This document shows, piece by piece, positions 7,305 to 16,020 of a DNA stretch of 64,000 bases (positions within the stretch are counted from its first letter, which is position 1; each line of letters begins with the position of its first letter). The notes beneath the pieces are model-generated. The model searched no databases. It was not told the DNA's origin and saw only the letters and a program-made list of their open reading frames with translations. Source of the stretch: Paracoccus sp. S-4012. GTDB taxonomy: Bacteria > Pseudomonadota > Alphaproteobacteria > Rhodobacterales > Rhodobacteraceae. The stretch spans positions 1-64,000 of the forward strand of contig NZ_WKKA01000010.1 of assembly GCF_009674885.1 (NCBI RefSeq), written 5' to 3'. Position numbers and translations under genes: made by a program.

Positions 7305-9251
7305 TCAGCTTCGCGCCGCGACGGTCGCTGACCCGGCAGCCGCTCGTCCCGTGCGGCTGGTGCCCGGCCGGTATCTTGCCGGCACCCGCAGCAGCCGCAT
7401 GCCGTTGGCGATCACGATCAGCACCGAGAGCTGGTGGACGAGCATCCCGCCGGCCATATGGACATGCCCGCTGAAGACTCCGGCGAGCAGCCCGGCCACC
7501 GTCAGAAGCGCGATCACCAGGTTCTGGCGCATGTTGCCGAGCGTCGCGCGCGAGATCGCCATCGCCTCGGGGATCTTGCCCAGATCGTCCTGCAGCAGCG
7601 CAATGTCGGCGGTCTCGATCGCCACATCGCTGCCGGCGGCGCCCATGGCGATGCTGGTGTCGGCCGCGGCGAGCGCCGGGGCGTCGTTGATGCCGTCGCC
7701 GACCATCGCAACATGGGCGCCCGCTGCCTTCATCTCGCGGATCAGCGCCAGCTTGTCCTCCGGCATCAACCCCGCATGGACCTCGTCGATGCCGACGTCG
7801 CGGGCTATGGCCTCGGCCGCGCCGTGCTGGTCGCCGGTCAGCATGACCACGCGGCGGATGCCGATCTCGCGCAGGCGGGCGATAGCCTCCGCCGCGCCCT
7901 CGCGGGCCATGTCGGACATGCCCAGCAGCCCGATCAGCCGCCCGTCCACCGCCACCAGGATCGGCGTCTGCCCGGCCGAGAGCAGGCGCTTCAGCCCGGC
8001 CTCCCCATCGGCGCCCAAGGGGATGCCGAGCTTCTCCATCAGGCGGCGGTTGCCGGCGGCGACCTCGCGCCCGTCGATGCGCGCGCTGATGCCCATGCCG
8101 GCGTGCTCGTCCAGCGTCTCGGGCGTGGGCAGCGGCCCCTGCTTGCGACCGGCCTCGACGATGGGGCGGCCGAGCGGGTGGTCCGAGCCGGCCTCGGCGG
8201 TCGCGGCAAGCCGCAGCAACTTGTCTTCCGTGCCGTCCAGCGCGATCACGCTTGCCAGACGCGGCTTGCCTTCGGTCAGCGTCCCGGTCTTGTCGAGGGC
8301 GATCGTGTCGATCCGGCCCGCGCTTTCCAGGTGCTGGCCGCCCTTGATCAGGATGCCGCTGCGCGCGGCCCGGCCGATCCCGGCGACGATCGACACCGGC
8401 GTCGAGATCACCAGCGCGCCAGGGCAGCCGACCACCAGCAGCGTCAGCGCCAGCCGGATGTCCTGCGTGAAGGCGAACGCCACGACTGCGAGCCCGATGA
8501 TCGCAGGCGTATACCATTGCGCGAAACGCTCGATCATCCGCTGGCTGGGGGCTTTCTCCTCCTGCGCCTCCTCGACGCGCTGGATGATGCGGGCGAGCGT
8601 GGTGTCGGCGCCGACATTGGTGGCGCGAATGCGCAGCAACCCGTTCTCAGCGATGGTCCCGGCATGGACGCGCGAACCCGGCGCCTTCTCGGCGGGCATC
8701 GGCTCGCCGGTGATGGCGGCCTCGCTGACTGCGGCGGTGCCCTCGGTCACTTCGCCGTCCACCGGGATGCGCTGGCCGGCCTTGACCAGCACGGTTTCAC
8801 CCAACTGAACCGTGTGGGCCGGGATCTCGATGGGTTCGCCCTCGCGCAGCACCGTCGCGGTGGCGGGTGCGGCGTCGAGCAGTTCCTTCAGCGCGCCGCG
8901 GGTCTGGCCCATGGTCCGCATCTCCAGCCAGGCACCGAGCATGAAGAGGAAGGTGACGGCGGCCGCCTCCCAGTATTCGCCGATCACCAGCGCACCCGCG
9001 GCGGCGATCGTCACCAGCAGCTCGATGCTCAGATGCCTGACCTTCAGCGCGCGCCAGGCCCGAACAGCGATGTCCGAGCCGGCCAGAAGTGCCGCGGCCA
9101 CCATCAGCCCGGACCACAGGCCGATCATGCCGAAGCCGTAACGCGCGATCAGCCCGGCCGCGATCAGCATGCCGCTGCCGGCGGTCAGCCACAGGCGCCG
9201 CCGCGCCGGGCGCGCAAAGGTGGCCTTCATGTTTGCAGATAGTCGTTCCAT
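7305..9251 (-). CDS. P1B-type heavy-metal ATPase with CPG motif
   Basis: Residue numbers assume the start at 9251. The 648-residue pump has the actuator TGEP (181-184), membrane metal motif CPG (276-278) in VVGCPGALVIS, phosphorylation site DKTGT (320-324), HP (358-359), TGD (472-474) and GDGIND (518-523). These define a P1B metal-transporting ATPase. It has no N-terminal metal-binding domain; a separate CopZ-like HMA protein is encoded just upstream. CPG instead of CPC is unusual, so the cation (Zn, Cd, Cu or Mn) is uncertain. Three in-frame ATGs lie at 9269, 9260 and 9251; I prefer 9251 because AGAAGG lies about nine bases before it. Confidence 0.9.
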   Translation of the reverse strand: MERLSANMKATFARPARRRLWLTAGSGMLIAAGLIARYGFGMIGLWSGLMVAAALLAGSDIAVRAWRALKVRHLSIELLVTIAAAGALVIGEYWEAAAVTFLFMLGAWLEMRTMGQTRGALKELLDAAPATATVLREGEPIEIPAHTVQLGETVLVKAGQRIPVDGEVTEGTAAVSEAAITGEPMPAEKAPGSRVHAGTIAENGLLRIRATNVGADTTLARIIQRVEEAQEEKAPSQRMIERFAQWYTPAIIGLAVVAFAFTQDIRLALTLLVVGCPGALVISTPVSIVAGIGRAARSGILIKGGQHLESAGRIDTIALDKTGTLTEGKPRLASVIALDGTEDKLLRLAATAEAGSDHPLGRPIVEAGRKQGPLPTPETLDEHAGMGISARIDGREVAAGNRRLMEKLGIPLGADGEAGLKRLLSAGQTPILVAVDGRLIGLLGMSDMAREGAAEAIARLREIGIRRVVMLTGDQHGAAEAIARDVGIDEVHAGLMPEDKLALIREMKAAGAHVAMVGDGINDAPALAAADTSIAMGAAGSDVAIETADIALLQDDLGKIPEAMAISRATLGNMRQNLVIALLTVAGLLAGVFSGHVHMAGGMLVHQLSVLIVIANGMRLLRVPARYRPGTSRTGRAAAGSATVAARS

Positions 9252-9320
9252 CTCATTCATCCTTCTCATCCAGACAGCAGACCGCCGCGCCGGGTCGCGG
9301 CGCGGCGGGTCGGGATGCGG

Positions 9321-9542
9321 TCAGAAGGCCGAGGGGCGCGCCTCGTAGCCGGTGCCGCGGATCGCCTGCACCAGCGCCTCCACGTCCGACTGCGCAGGAT
9401 CGTGCTCGACCTCGATCCTGCCGGTGTTGAAGCGCACCTCGGCCTTCTCGACGCCGGGCAGACCACGCAGGGCCTTCTCGATCTTCGGCACGCAGGACGG
9501 GCAGGACAGTTCGTCACTGCGAAGAACGGTTTTCTGGGTCAT
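9321..9542 (-). CDS. CopZ-like HMA metal-binding protein
   Basis: This 73-residue protein is one complete HMA (heavy-metal-associated) ferredoxin-like domain. The metal site CPSC is at residues 14-17 instead of the common CxxC with GMTC context, followed by IEKALRGLPGVEKAEV. Such proteins carry Cu(I) or Zn(II) in the cytoplasm and hand it to a P1B ATPase. It is directly upstream of the CPG-type ATPase on the same strand, with AGGAAA before its ATG, so it probably supplies the HMA function missing from that pump. Confidence 0.88.
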   Translation of the reverse strand: MTQKTVLRSDELSCPSCVPKIEKALRGLPGVEKAEVRFNTGRIEVEHDPAQSDVEALVQAIRGTGYEARPSAF

Positions 9543-9743
9543 GGTCGTTTCCTTTCGACATTCGGCGGGGCTCGTCCCTACCTTCAGCCAATGACCTATG
9601 ACTTCCGTCCGAGGTTGCGATTGGGGAAACCCGAAAGCTGCCCTTGCAGGAACGCACAGCCGCTGCCTTGGCCATTGCTTCAACTGCCAGCTATGTTGCA
9701 TGTCACGGCGGAGCGATCCGCGAAATCCGAAAGGCGACATTGC

Positions 9744-10625
9744 ATGGATGCACGGATCGACAACTGGGACGACCTGCGCCTGTTTCTGGCGGTGGCGCGC
9801 GCGGGCACGCTGTCCGGGGCCGCGCGGGAGATCGGCGTGAACCATTCGACCGTCTTCCGGCGGATCGGCGCGTTCGAGGAAGCCCTTGGCGTCCGCCTCT
9901 TCGACCGGCTGCCGAACGGCTACGCCCTGACCGCGGCGGGCGAGGCGATGCAGGAGAGCGCGCTCCGCGTGGAGGCGGAGATCGCCGCCCTCGACCGCCG
10001 GGTTACCGGGCAGGACCTGCGGCTGAGCGGGGTGGTGCGGATCACCACCGTGGACATGCTGGCGCAGGGCCTGCTGCCGCGGCACCTGCTGGCCTTTCTC
10101 CGCGCCTATCCGGGCATCGAGGTCGAGCTGACCGTCGGCAACGCCACGCTGAACCTGACGCGGCGCGAGGCCGACGTGGCGCTGCGGGTCGGCAATCAGC
10201 CGCCCGAGACGCTCGTCGGCCGCCGGGTGGGGCGGCTGGCCTTCGCGGTCTATGGAGCGGCCGCGGCCGAGGCGACGGCGCCGCTGACCGAGCAGCCGTG
10301 GATCGGCTTCGACGCCGAACACGCGCCGCTCGTGCGCGCATTCTCCGAGTTCCTGCCCGGCGTCCGTCCCGCGTTCCGCGTCAACTCGGTGGCCGCCGCC
10401 ATCGCCGCCGCCAGGGCCGGCATCGGCCTCGCTACCCTGCCGTGCGGGATTGCGGACCTCGATCCCGGGTTGACGCGGGTCGCGCCGCTGCCCGAGAGCT
10501 TCACGCTCGACCTGTGGCTGCTGACCCACGAGGACCTGCGCCGGACCGCGCGCATCCGCGCCTTCCTCGACTTCATGGCCGAGGCGCTGGCGCAGGAGGC
10601 GCCGCTGCTCGAAGGCGCCGCCTGA
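9744..10625 (+). CDS. LysR-family transcriptional regulator
   Basis: The 293-residue protein has the LysR layout: a winged helix-turn-helix at about 5-65 (LRLFLAVARAGTLSGAAREI, then STVFRRIGAFE) and a periplasmic-binding-protein-like effector domain from about 90. The frame is open far upstream, but I chose the ATG at 9744 because the domain starts there and AAAGGCGAC precedes it. It diverges from the HMA protein and ATPase operon across about 200 bases, the usual position for a LysR regulator of the neighbouring operon. The inducer is unknown, and LysR control of a metal pump would be less usual than MerR or ArsR. Confidence 0.88.
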   Translation: MDARIDNWDDLRLFLAVARAGTLSGAAREIGVNHSTVFRRIGAFEEALGVRLFDRLPNGYALTAAGEAMQESALRVEAEIAALDRRVTGQDLRLSGVVRITTVDMLAQGLLPRHLLAFLRAYPGIEVELTVGNATLNLTRREADVALRVGNQPPETLVGRRVGRLAFAVYGAAAAEATAPLTEQPWIGFDAEHAPLVRAFSEFLPGVRPAFRVNSVAAAIAAARAGIGLATLPCGIADLDPGLTRVAPLPESFTLDLWLLTHEDLRRTARIRAFLDFMAEALAQEAPLLEGAA

Positions 10626-10685
10626 AGCGGGGCGTGAGCAACCGCGATGTGCCTGAGCGTTCCGACCTGAGCGGGGTTCCCCTGG

Positions 10686-12668
10686 TTATCCCGAGCGGAC
10701 AGAAGTCGCAGGGGCATGCCCGCCGCGCGAAGGAAGCTCGTGAAGCGGAGCACGGCCGGGGACTGCGCGCGTGGGCGCGGTCCGCCGGATCGGGTCCGAC
10801 AGCAGGCGCAGCCCGTTCAGCACTACCAGCACGGTGCCGCCCTCATGGCCGATCACGGCCAGCGGCAGCGGCAGGTCGAAGAACAGCCCTCCCGTCACCA
10901 GCAGCAGCATGGCGCCGATGGCGAAGGTCAGGTTCTGGCGGATGATCCTCGCCGTGCGTCGCGACAGGCGGCGGGCGGCCGCAAGCCGCTCCAGATCCTC
11001 CGACAGCAGCGCCACGTCCGCGGCCTGCAGGGCCACGTCCGAGCCCGCAGCGCCCATCGCGATCCCGACATCGGCGCGGGCCAGCGCCGCGGCATCGTTC
11101 ACTCCGTCCCCGACGAAGGCGACGCGGCCGTGATCGGCCAGCGCCGCCACGGCCCGCACCTTGTCCTCGGGCAGCATGTCGGCCTCGATCTCGTCCGGCG
11201 CGAGGCCCAGTTCCGACCCGATCCTCAGCGCGACCGGACGGCGGTCGCCGGTCATCATGACGATCCGCTTCACGCCGCCGGCGCGCAGCGCCGCAAGGGC
11301 GGGCGCGGCGCTGGCCCTTGCCTTGTCCGCGACGGCGGCCGCGCCCAGCACCTGCTGCCTGCGGCCCAGATAGACGACGGTCTGCGCGCCCGAATCCAGC
11401 GCCGCCAAAGCCGGGTGGCGGAGGTCCGCGCCCATCTCCGCGGCGAGATAGGGGTTGCCGGCCCAGAGCGTGCCGTGGTCGTCCCGGCCGACGATCCCCT
11501 TGCCCGCGCGGCTGGTGACTTCCGCGATCTCCGCGCCCTCGACGCCGCGAGCCACGGCCGCGCGCCGGATTGCGGCGGCGATGTGGTGCTCGGACTGCGC
11601 CTCGAGCCCCGCCATAAGCGACAGGAATCCGTCCTCGTCGCCGTCCAGCGCCACGATCTGCGTGACCGTGGCATCGCCCGTGGTGAGCGTGCCGGTTTTG
11701 TCGAAGGCGAAGGTCTCGACGGCGGCGAGGGTCTCCAGCGCGGCGCCGCCCTTGAACAGCACGCCCCCGCGTGCCGCCGCCGACAGCGCCGAAAGGATCG
11801 CCGCCGGAACCGAGATGACGATGGCGCAGGGGCTCGCCGCGACCAGCAGCGTCGCGGCCTTGTAAAGCGCCCCGTCCCAGCCGTGCCCCAGCCAGTGGAA
11901 GACGGCAAAGGCCAGCACCGCGCCGACCAGCACCGCGATCGTGTAGCGCTGGCCGAACCAGGCGCTGAACCGTTCGGACGGGGCCTTGGCCGCCTGCGCC
12001 TCGGTCACCAGCCGGATCATGCGGGCGATGGTGCTGTCGCCGATCGTCCGGGTGACGACGACCTCGAGGATGCCTTCGAGGTTGACAGTGCCCTCGAACA
12101 CCGGATCGCCCGGCGACTTGGAGACCGGCATGGATTCGCCTGTGATATGGGCCTCGTCGATGCCGCCGCGGCCTTCGGCGATCCTGCCATCCGCCGGGAC
12201 GCGGGCGCCGGGGCGCAGGATCACCGTGTCGCCCACCGCCAGGTCGGCGGCGGCAACCTCCGCGACGGTGCCGTCCGGTCCCTTGCGGAAAGCGGTTTCC
12301 GGGCGCAGCGCCATCAGCGCCTCGATGGCGCGGCGGGCACGGCCGAGCGCGCGGGATTCGAGGGTGCCTGCGACGCTGAACAGCGTCAGCAGGACCGCGC
12401 CCTCATAGGGCGCGCCGACCGCGGCCGCGGCGACGGCGGCAACAACCATCAGCAGGTCGATGTCCAGCACGTGCTCGCGCCACAGCGCCGTCAGCGCGCG
12501 CCGTGCGGCGGGCAGTCCGCCGGCCAGATAGACGAGGACCAGCCCCGGCGTCACCAGAGAGCCCAGCCGCCCGCCGCCCAGCCAGAGCCCCGCCGATGCC
12601 AGCGCCAGCCCCAGCACCGCCGCGAGCGACAGAGCCAACGAGAGATCGAACGACGAGAGACGTTTCAC
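10686..12668 (-). CDS. P1B-4-type (Co/Zn) metal ATPase
   Basis: The 660-residue pump has TGES (177-180), the membrane motif SPC (279-281), DKTGT (323-327), TGD (473-475), a GDGVND hinge (520-525) and HEGGT (608-612) near the C-terminus. SPC together with HEGxT is the signature of the P1B-4 group (CtpD, CoaT, CzcP), which exports Co, Zn, Fe or related cations. There is no HMA domain, as usual for the group. The nucleotide-domain HP motif is replaced by HH (361-362, SEHHIA), which is odd. GTG is the start, with AAAGGA about seven bases upstream. It is convergent with the LysR gene. Confidence 0.9.
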   Translation of the reverse strand: MKRLSSFDLSLALSLAAVLGLALASAGLWLGGGRLGSLVTPGLVLVYLAGGLPAARRALTALWREHVLDIDLLMVVAAVAAAAVGAPYEGAVLLTLFSVAGTLESRALGRARRAIEALMALRPETAFRKGPDGTVAEVAAADLAVGDTVILRPGARVPADGRIAEGRGGIDEAHITGESMPVSKSPGDPVFEGTVNLEGILEVVVTRTIGDSTIARMIRLVTEAQAAKAPSERFSAWFGQRYTIAVLVGAVLAFAVFHWLGHGWDGALYKAATLLVAASPCAIVISVPAAILSALSAAARGGVLFKGGAALETLAAVETFAFDKTGTLTTGDATVTQIVALDGDEDGFLSLMAGLEAQSEHHIAAAIRRAAVARGVEGAEIAEVTSRAGKGIVGRDDHGTLWAGNPYLAAEMGADLRHPALAALDSGAQTVVYLGRRQQVLGAAAVADKARASAAPALAALRAGGVKRIVMMTGDRRPVALRIGSELGLAPDEIEADMLPEDKVRAVAALADHGRVAFVGDGVNDAAALARADVGIAMGAAGSDVALQAADVALLSEDLERLAAARRLSRRTARIIRQNLTFAIGAMLLLVTGGLFFDLPLPLAVIGHEGGTVLVVLNGLRLLSDPIRRTAPTRAVPGRAPLHELPSRGGHAPATSVRSG

Positions 12669-12692
12669 ACCGGGATCCTTTCAGATTGCATC

Positions 12693-14030
12693 TTACTTAG
12701 TCTCGATGCGGTTTGTCGCGAACTTGGCTTCGAACCCGTCCGCCCGTCCGGTCGCCGGCGAGGTCAACTCCAGCCGGCCGTCCGTGCCCGTGGCGATCGC
12801 CTCGACGATGGCAAGCCCCAGCCCGCTGCCCTGCGCATCCGTCGCGCCGCGCTCGAAGGGTCGCGACACGCGCGCGAGTTGCTCGGGCGGAACCACCGGT
12901 CCCGCGTTGACCACACGGAGCACGCCGTCTGGCGAAAGCGAAACCCGCACGGTGGCGTCCTGTGCGCCATGCCGCATGGCGTTCTCGATCAGGTTGCGGG
13001 CGAGGATCGCGAAGGCGTCCGGGTCGATGGGCGCAATCACTGCAGCGTCCGGTAGCGACACTTCGAGCCGGCCGCCCGCGTCACGCCCCATGTCGGCCAC
13101 CAGAATCCGCAGGATCGGTGCGATATCGACCGGCGTTTCCGCTTGCAGCCTGCCACCCTCGGCACGGGCAAGCTGCATCAGCTTTTCCGACAGCCGCGCC
13201 AGCCGCTGCAGGGCGGCCTCGACCTGGCGGGCGCGGCTGCGGGTGTCCTCGTCGGGCGCCTCGACGATCAGCCGCTGCACCTGCGCCAGCGCACCGGCGA
13301 CGGGGGTTCGCAACTCGTGCGCCGAGTTGGCGGTAAAGCTGCGCTCGGCCTCCAGTGCGCGGCGCAGGCGGTCCAGTAGAAGGTTCACCGCGCGCGCGTT
13401 GGGCTGGAACTCCGAGGGGAGGCCCTCGGCCGGAATCGGCGACAGATCGCCCCCGCCGCGGGCTTCGATCCCCGCCCGAAAGCGCCGGATGGGCGCCATG
13501 GCGGCGCGGACGGCGGCCCAGACGCCGAACAGGCTGGCCGGGACGATCAATGTCAACGGCAGCGCCAGCCCGATCAGCGCCTCCCGCGCGACGTCCCAGC
13601 GATGGGCCAGCGGCTCAGCGACGGAGATGGTGATCGTGCCCCGAAGGGCGGCGTCGGAATAGACGCGATGCGTGGCGGTGTCGGCAAAGCCTATCCCCGA
13701 GAAGGGAGGGAAAACCCCCAGATCGGCCCGGTGCGAACGCAGAAGCACCTGGCCCTCCGCGTCTCTCACCACGTAGGTGAAATACTCGTCATGCTCGCGC
13801 AGGGTGGCCACGCCCTGGTCGGGGCTGTCATCCTCCTCGCGCCCGATGATGTCGCGCACCGCCAACGGCAGCAGGCGCTGGCCCGCTTCCTCGAGGGCGC
13901 TGTCGAAGACCTCGTCCATCTCGTGGCGCAGATGCACCGCGGTCCATGCCGCCGCGACGGCCCAGAGCAGAACCGCTCCAAGGGTGAGCCACAGCGACAG
14001 CCGCCCCTGAAGACTCGCCGGTCCTCTCAC
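12693..14030 (-). CDS. QseC/PmrB-like sensor histidine kinase
   Basis: The 445-residue kinase has a first transmembrane helix at about 13-33, a periplasmic sensor of about 115 residues, a second helix at about 152-172, a HAMP linker, an H-box with His238 (SAHELRTP), an N-box (NLIENAMRHG) and a G-box (GSGLGLAIVEAIA). It should phosphorylate the response regulator encoded immediately upstream, whose stop it overlaps by four bases. The sensor domain is of the short QseC/PmrB kind, whose signals include iron and other cations. The adjacent metal pumps and PepSY genes suggest a metal or envelope signal. Confidence 0.9.
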   Translation of the reverse strand: MRGPASLQGRLSLWLTLGAVLLWAVAAAWTAVHLRHEMDEVFDSALEEAGQRLLPLAVRDIIGREEDDSPDQGVATLREHDEYFTYVVRDAEGQVLLRSHRADLGVFPPFSGIGFADTATHRVYSDAALRGTITISVAEPLAHRWDVAREALIGLALPLTLIVPASLFGVWAAVRAAMAPIRRFRAGIEARGGGDLSPIPAEGLPSEFQPNARAVNLLLDRLRRALEAERSFTANSAHELRTPVAGALAQVQRLIVEAPDEDTRSRARQVEAALQRLARLSEKLMQLARAEGGRLQAETPVDIAPILRILVADMGRDAGGRLEVSLPDAAVIAPIDPDAFAILARNLIENAMRHGAQDATVRVSLSPDGVLRVVNAGPVVPPEQLARVSRPFERGATDAQGSGLGLAIVEAIATGTDGRLELTSPATGRADGFEAKFATNRIETK

Positions 14031-14689
14031 CGCCCGTCCCCGAGCCGGTAGCCGACCCCGCGCACGGTCTCGACCACGCCTGCGCCCAGCTTCTTGCGCA
14101 GGCGGCTGACATGGACCTCGATGGTGTTGCTCTCGACCTCCGAGCCGAAGGCATAGAGGCGATCCTCAAGCTGGGCTTTCGAGATCACCTGTCCGGGCCG
14201 CTGCACGAAGGCCTCGAACAGCGCCCATTCACGCGCCGTCAGATCGACGCGGCGGCCGGCGCGCAGCACCGTCCGGGCGGCCAGATCGACCTGCAACTCA
14301 CCGAGATCGACCAGCGGATTGGGATTGCCGCTGTAGCGCCGCGCCACTGCGGCCAGCCGAGCGGAAAGCTCGGCCAGGTCGAAGGGCTTGGTCAGGTAAT
14401 CGTCGGCGCCCGCGTTCAGCCCCTCGATCCGGTCCGAGATCTGGTCGAGCGCGGTCAGGATGATCACCGGCGTCACGTCGCCGCGCCGCCGCAGGCCGCG
14501 CAGGAAGGCGATGCCGCGTCCGTCGGGCAGCATCAGGTCCAGCAGGATCAGGTCGTAGGGCGCCGCATCCAGATGCTCGGCCGCGCGGTCCAGCCGCCCG
14601 ACCCAGTCGGCCGAATGCCCGTCGGCGGCGATGTGGTCGCGCACCGCCGCCCCCAGGATGGTGTCGTCCTCGACCAGAAGGATCCGCAT
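14027..14689 (-). CDS. OmpR/PhoB-type response regulator (QseB/PmrA-like)
   Basis: The 220-residue regulator has a receiver domain beginning MRILLVEDDTI, with phosphoacceptor Asp51 (LILLDLMLPDG) and the conserved lysine in DYLTKPF, then a C-terminal winged helix (LTAREWALFEAFVQRPGQ). It is upstream of and overlaps the kinase gene. The start at 14689 is fixed by the receiver fold and by AAGGGGAC just before the ATG; the frame is open far upstream. Eleven-base-period repeats in front of it and of both PepSY genes probably bind it, so it may be autoregulated and activate those genes. Confidence 0.92.
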   Translation of the reverse strand: MRILLVEDDTILGAAVRDHIAADGHSADWVGRLDRAAEHLDAAPYDLILLDLMLPDGRGIAFLRGLRRRGDVTPVIILTALDQISDRIEGLNAGADDYLTKPFDLAELSARLAAVARRYSGNPNPLVDLGELQVDLAARTVLRAGRRVDLTAREWALFEAFVQRPGQVISKAQLEDRLYAFGSEVESNTIEVHVSRLRKKLGAGVVETVRGVGYRLGDGR

Positions 14690-14741
14690 GAAGTCCCCTT
14701 GCTGAAGCCTGCCTGCTGCCCCGCAAGCCTCGCTGCCCAAC

Positions 14742-14759
14742 CTGTCGGCAGCCTGAAGC
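14742..14759 (+). promoter_or_regulatory. candidate response-regulator direct repeat, plus orientation
   Basis: CTGTCGG (14742-14748), four bases, CTGAAGC (14753-14759). The 11-base period on one helix face is typical of OmpR-family dimer sites. It lies between the divergent response-regulator and first PepSY genes. Confidence 0.55.
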
Positions 14760-14772
14760 GGCGGTGCCGCGC

Positions 14773-14790
14773 GCTTAAGCTGGCCGTCAG
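14773..14790 (-). promoter_or_regulatory. candidate response-regulator direct repeat, minus orientation
   Basis: Read on the minus strand: CTGACGG (from 14790), four bases, CTTAAGC (ending 14773). It has the same spacing as the neighbouring plus-strand site. CTTAAG is also the half-site of the PmrA box (CTTAAG-N5-CTTAAG), which fits the PmrA/QseB-like regulator encoded next door. Confidence 0.6.
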
Positions 14791-14848
14791 GAACACGTGC
14801 GATCACTTGCGGCAGATGATGCCTGAACAAGGACAAAGGGCAAATGCG

Positions 14849-15289
14849 ATGAAAAAGCACATGCTGCTGGGTGCCCTGCTTGCTGCCTTCGGCATCGCAG
14901 GCGCGGCCCATGCCGATGATGATGACTGCCAGGTGCCGATGGAGCGGTGGCAGCCGCGGGAGGCGGTGCAGGACGCAGTCAAGGCGCGCGGCTGGCAGGT
15001 CGGTCGGATCAAGATCGACGATGGCTGCTATGAGGTCAGGGGTAACGATGCGCAGGGCGCGGCGTTCAAGGCCAAGCTCGACCCCGCGACCCTCGAGGTC
15101 GTCGAGATGAAGCGCAAGGACCGGCGCGGCGAGGGCCGGGATGATGACGATGACGATGACGATGACCACGGGCCGCGTCAGGCGCGCGAGCGTGGTCAGG
15201 GCGCCCCGCTGACGGCACCACCCGCCAACCTGCCCCCGCCCGGCGGGCTCCTCGGCAACGGCACGCCGCCGGCGGTCGTCGTGAGATGA
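14849..15289 (+). CDS. secreted PepSY-domain protein with aspartate-rich stretch
   Basis: The 146-residue protein has a signal peptide (MKKHMLLGALLAAFGIAGAA, cut after AHA). A single PepSY-like domain follows (EAVQDAVKARGWQVGRIKID, DGCYEVRG, LDPATLEVVEM), then a run of nine aspartates and a Pro/Gly-rich tail. PepSY domains are periplasmic modules often controlled by two-component systems; the acidic run could bind cations. The start at 14849 is preceded by AAAGGG. It is divergent from the response-regulator gene, with two candidate operators between them, and a paralogue lies at 16021. Confidence 0.85.
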   Translation: MKKHMLLGALLAAFGIAGAAHADDDDCQVPMERWQPREAVQDAVKARGWQVGRIKIDDGCYEVRGNDAQGAAFKAKLDPATLEVVEMKRKDRRGEGRDDDDDDDDDHGPRQARERGQGAPLTAPPANLPPPGGLLGNGTPPAVVVR

Positions 15290-15344
15290 GCCCGCAATCG
15301 CCGCTGCACCACCCCGCAACCCCCGCCCCGCCGGAGACGACGCC

Positions 15345-15860
15345 ATGACCGAAACCATCGCTCGCTATCCGAAGGCGCTCGCCGCCATCCACTGGGCGAC
15401 CGCGGCCGCCGTGCTGGGCGCGTGGGCCACGGCCGAGGGCGGCCGGGAAGTGGTCCAGAACCCGCCGCTTCTGCATTTCACGCTGGGAATCGCAGTGCTG
15501 GCCCTCGTCCTGCCGCGGCTCGTGCTGCGCCTGATGGGCGGCGGTGCGCAGCCTGACCATCGTTCGCGCGCCCTTACGGTCGTTGCTGGGGCGGCGCACG
15601 GGCTGCTCTATGGGCTGCTGGTCGCGCTGCCGATCACCGGCTGGTATGTCGCCTCGCAGATGGGGGTTCAGGTGCAGCTCCTCGGTCTGCACCTTCCCGC
15701 CCTGACCGCCCCGATCCAAGGGCGGCCCGGCGCAATCGCCGAGTTCCACGAAAGCGCTGGCAGCATCATCCTGCTGCTCGCCGGGCTGCACGCGCTTGCG
15801 GCGATCTGGCACCAGTTCGTCCTGCGCGACGGAACCCTGCGGCGGATGAGCCTGCGCTGA
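15345..15860 (+). CDS. cytochrome b561 (CybB-like)
   Basis: The 171-residue protein has four transmembrane helices and the family's heme ligands: an early His (AAIHWATAAAV), histidines in helices 2 and 3 (LLHFTLGIAVLA, AAHGLLYGLLVALPITGWY) and the pair in helix 4 (FHESAGSIILLLAGLHALA). Family members are di-heme inner-membrane proteins that pass electrons between the quinone pool and periplasmic acceptors. It lies between two PepSY genes and 55 bases after the first, so it is probably co-transcribed and part of the same envelope redox set. A strong terminator follows. Confidence 0.88.
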   Translation: MTETIARYPKALAAIHWATAAAVLGAWATAEGGREVVQNPPLLHFTLGIAVLALVLPRLVLRLMGGGAQPDHRSRALTVVAGAAHGLLYGLLVALPITGWYVASQMGVQVQLLGLHLPALTAPIQGRPGAIAEFHESAGSIILLLAGLHALAAIWHQFVLRDGTLRRMSLR

Positions 15861-15883
15861 GTTCACAAAATCCCGAAAGCGCC

Positions 15884-15912
15884 GGCCCGGCCCCGAAAAG
15901 GCCGGGCCTTTT
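15884..15912 (+). terminator. intrinsic terminator after cytochrome b561
   Basis: GGCCCGGCC (15884-15892), seven-base loop, GGCCGGGCC (15900-15908), then TTTT. This 9-bp GC stem with a U-tract ends the PepSY-b561 transcript, so the second PepSY gene needs its own promoter. Confidence 0.85.
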
Positions 15913-15917
15913 CGTTG

Positions 15918-15935
15918 CTGACGGCAAGCTGACGG
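15918..15935 (+). promoter_or_regulatory. candidate response-regulator direct repeat before second PepSY gene
   Basis: CTGACGG (15918-15924), CAAG, CTGACGG (15929-15935) is a perfect 7-base direct repeat with 11-base period. The same sequence pattern is found twice in front of the response-regulator operon and first PepSY gene. It lies just downstream of a terminator and about 85 bases before the ATG at 16021, where a promoter is expected. Confidence 0.65.
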
Positions 15936-16020
15936 ATCTTTTTATGCCGGTTCAGCGACTCGTCAGGCTCGGGGCGCAGATTCGCACCATCCGATAACCG
16001 CAACACAGGAGTAATTAGCG

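Noticed and set aside
15140..15170. GATGAC-type tandem repeat
   Set aside because: It encodes the aspartate run in the PepSY protein and does not extend outside the coding frame.
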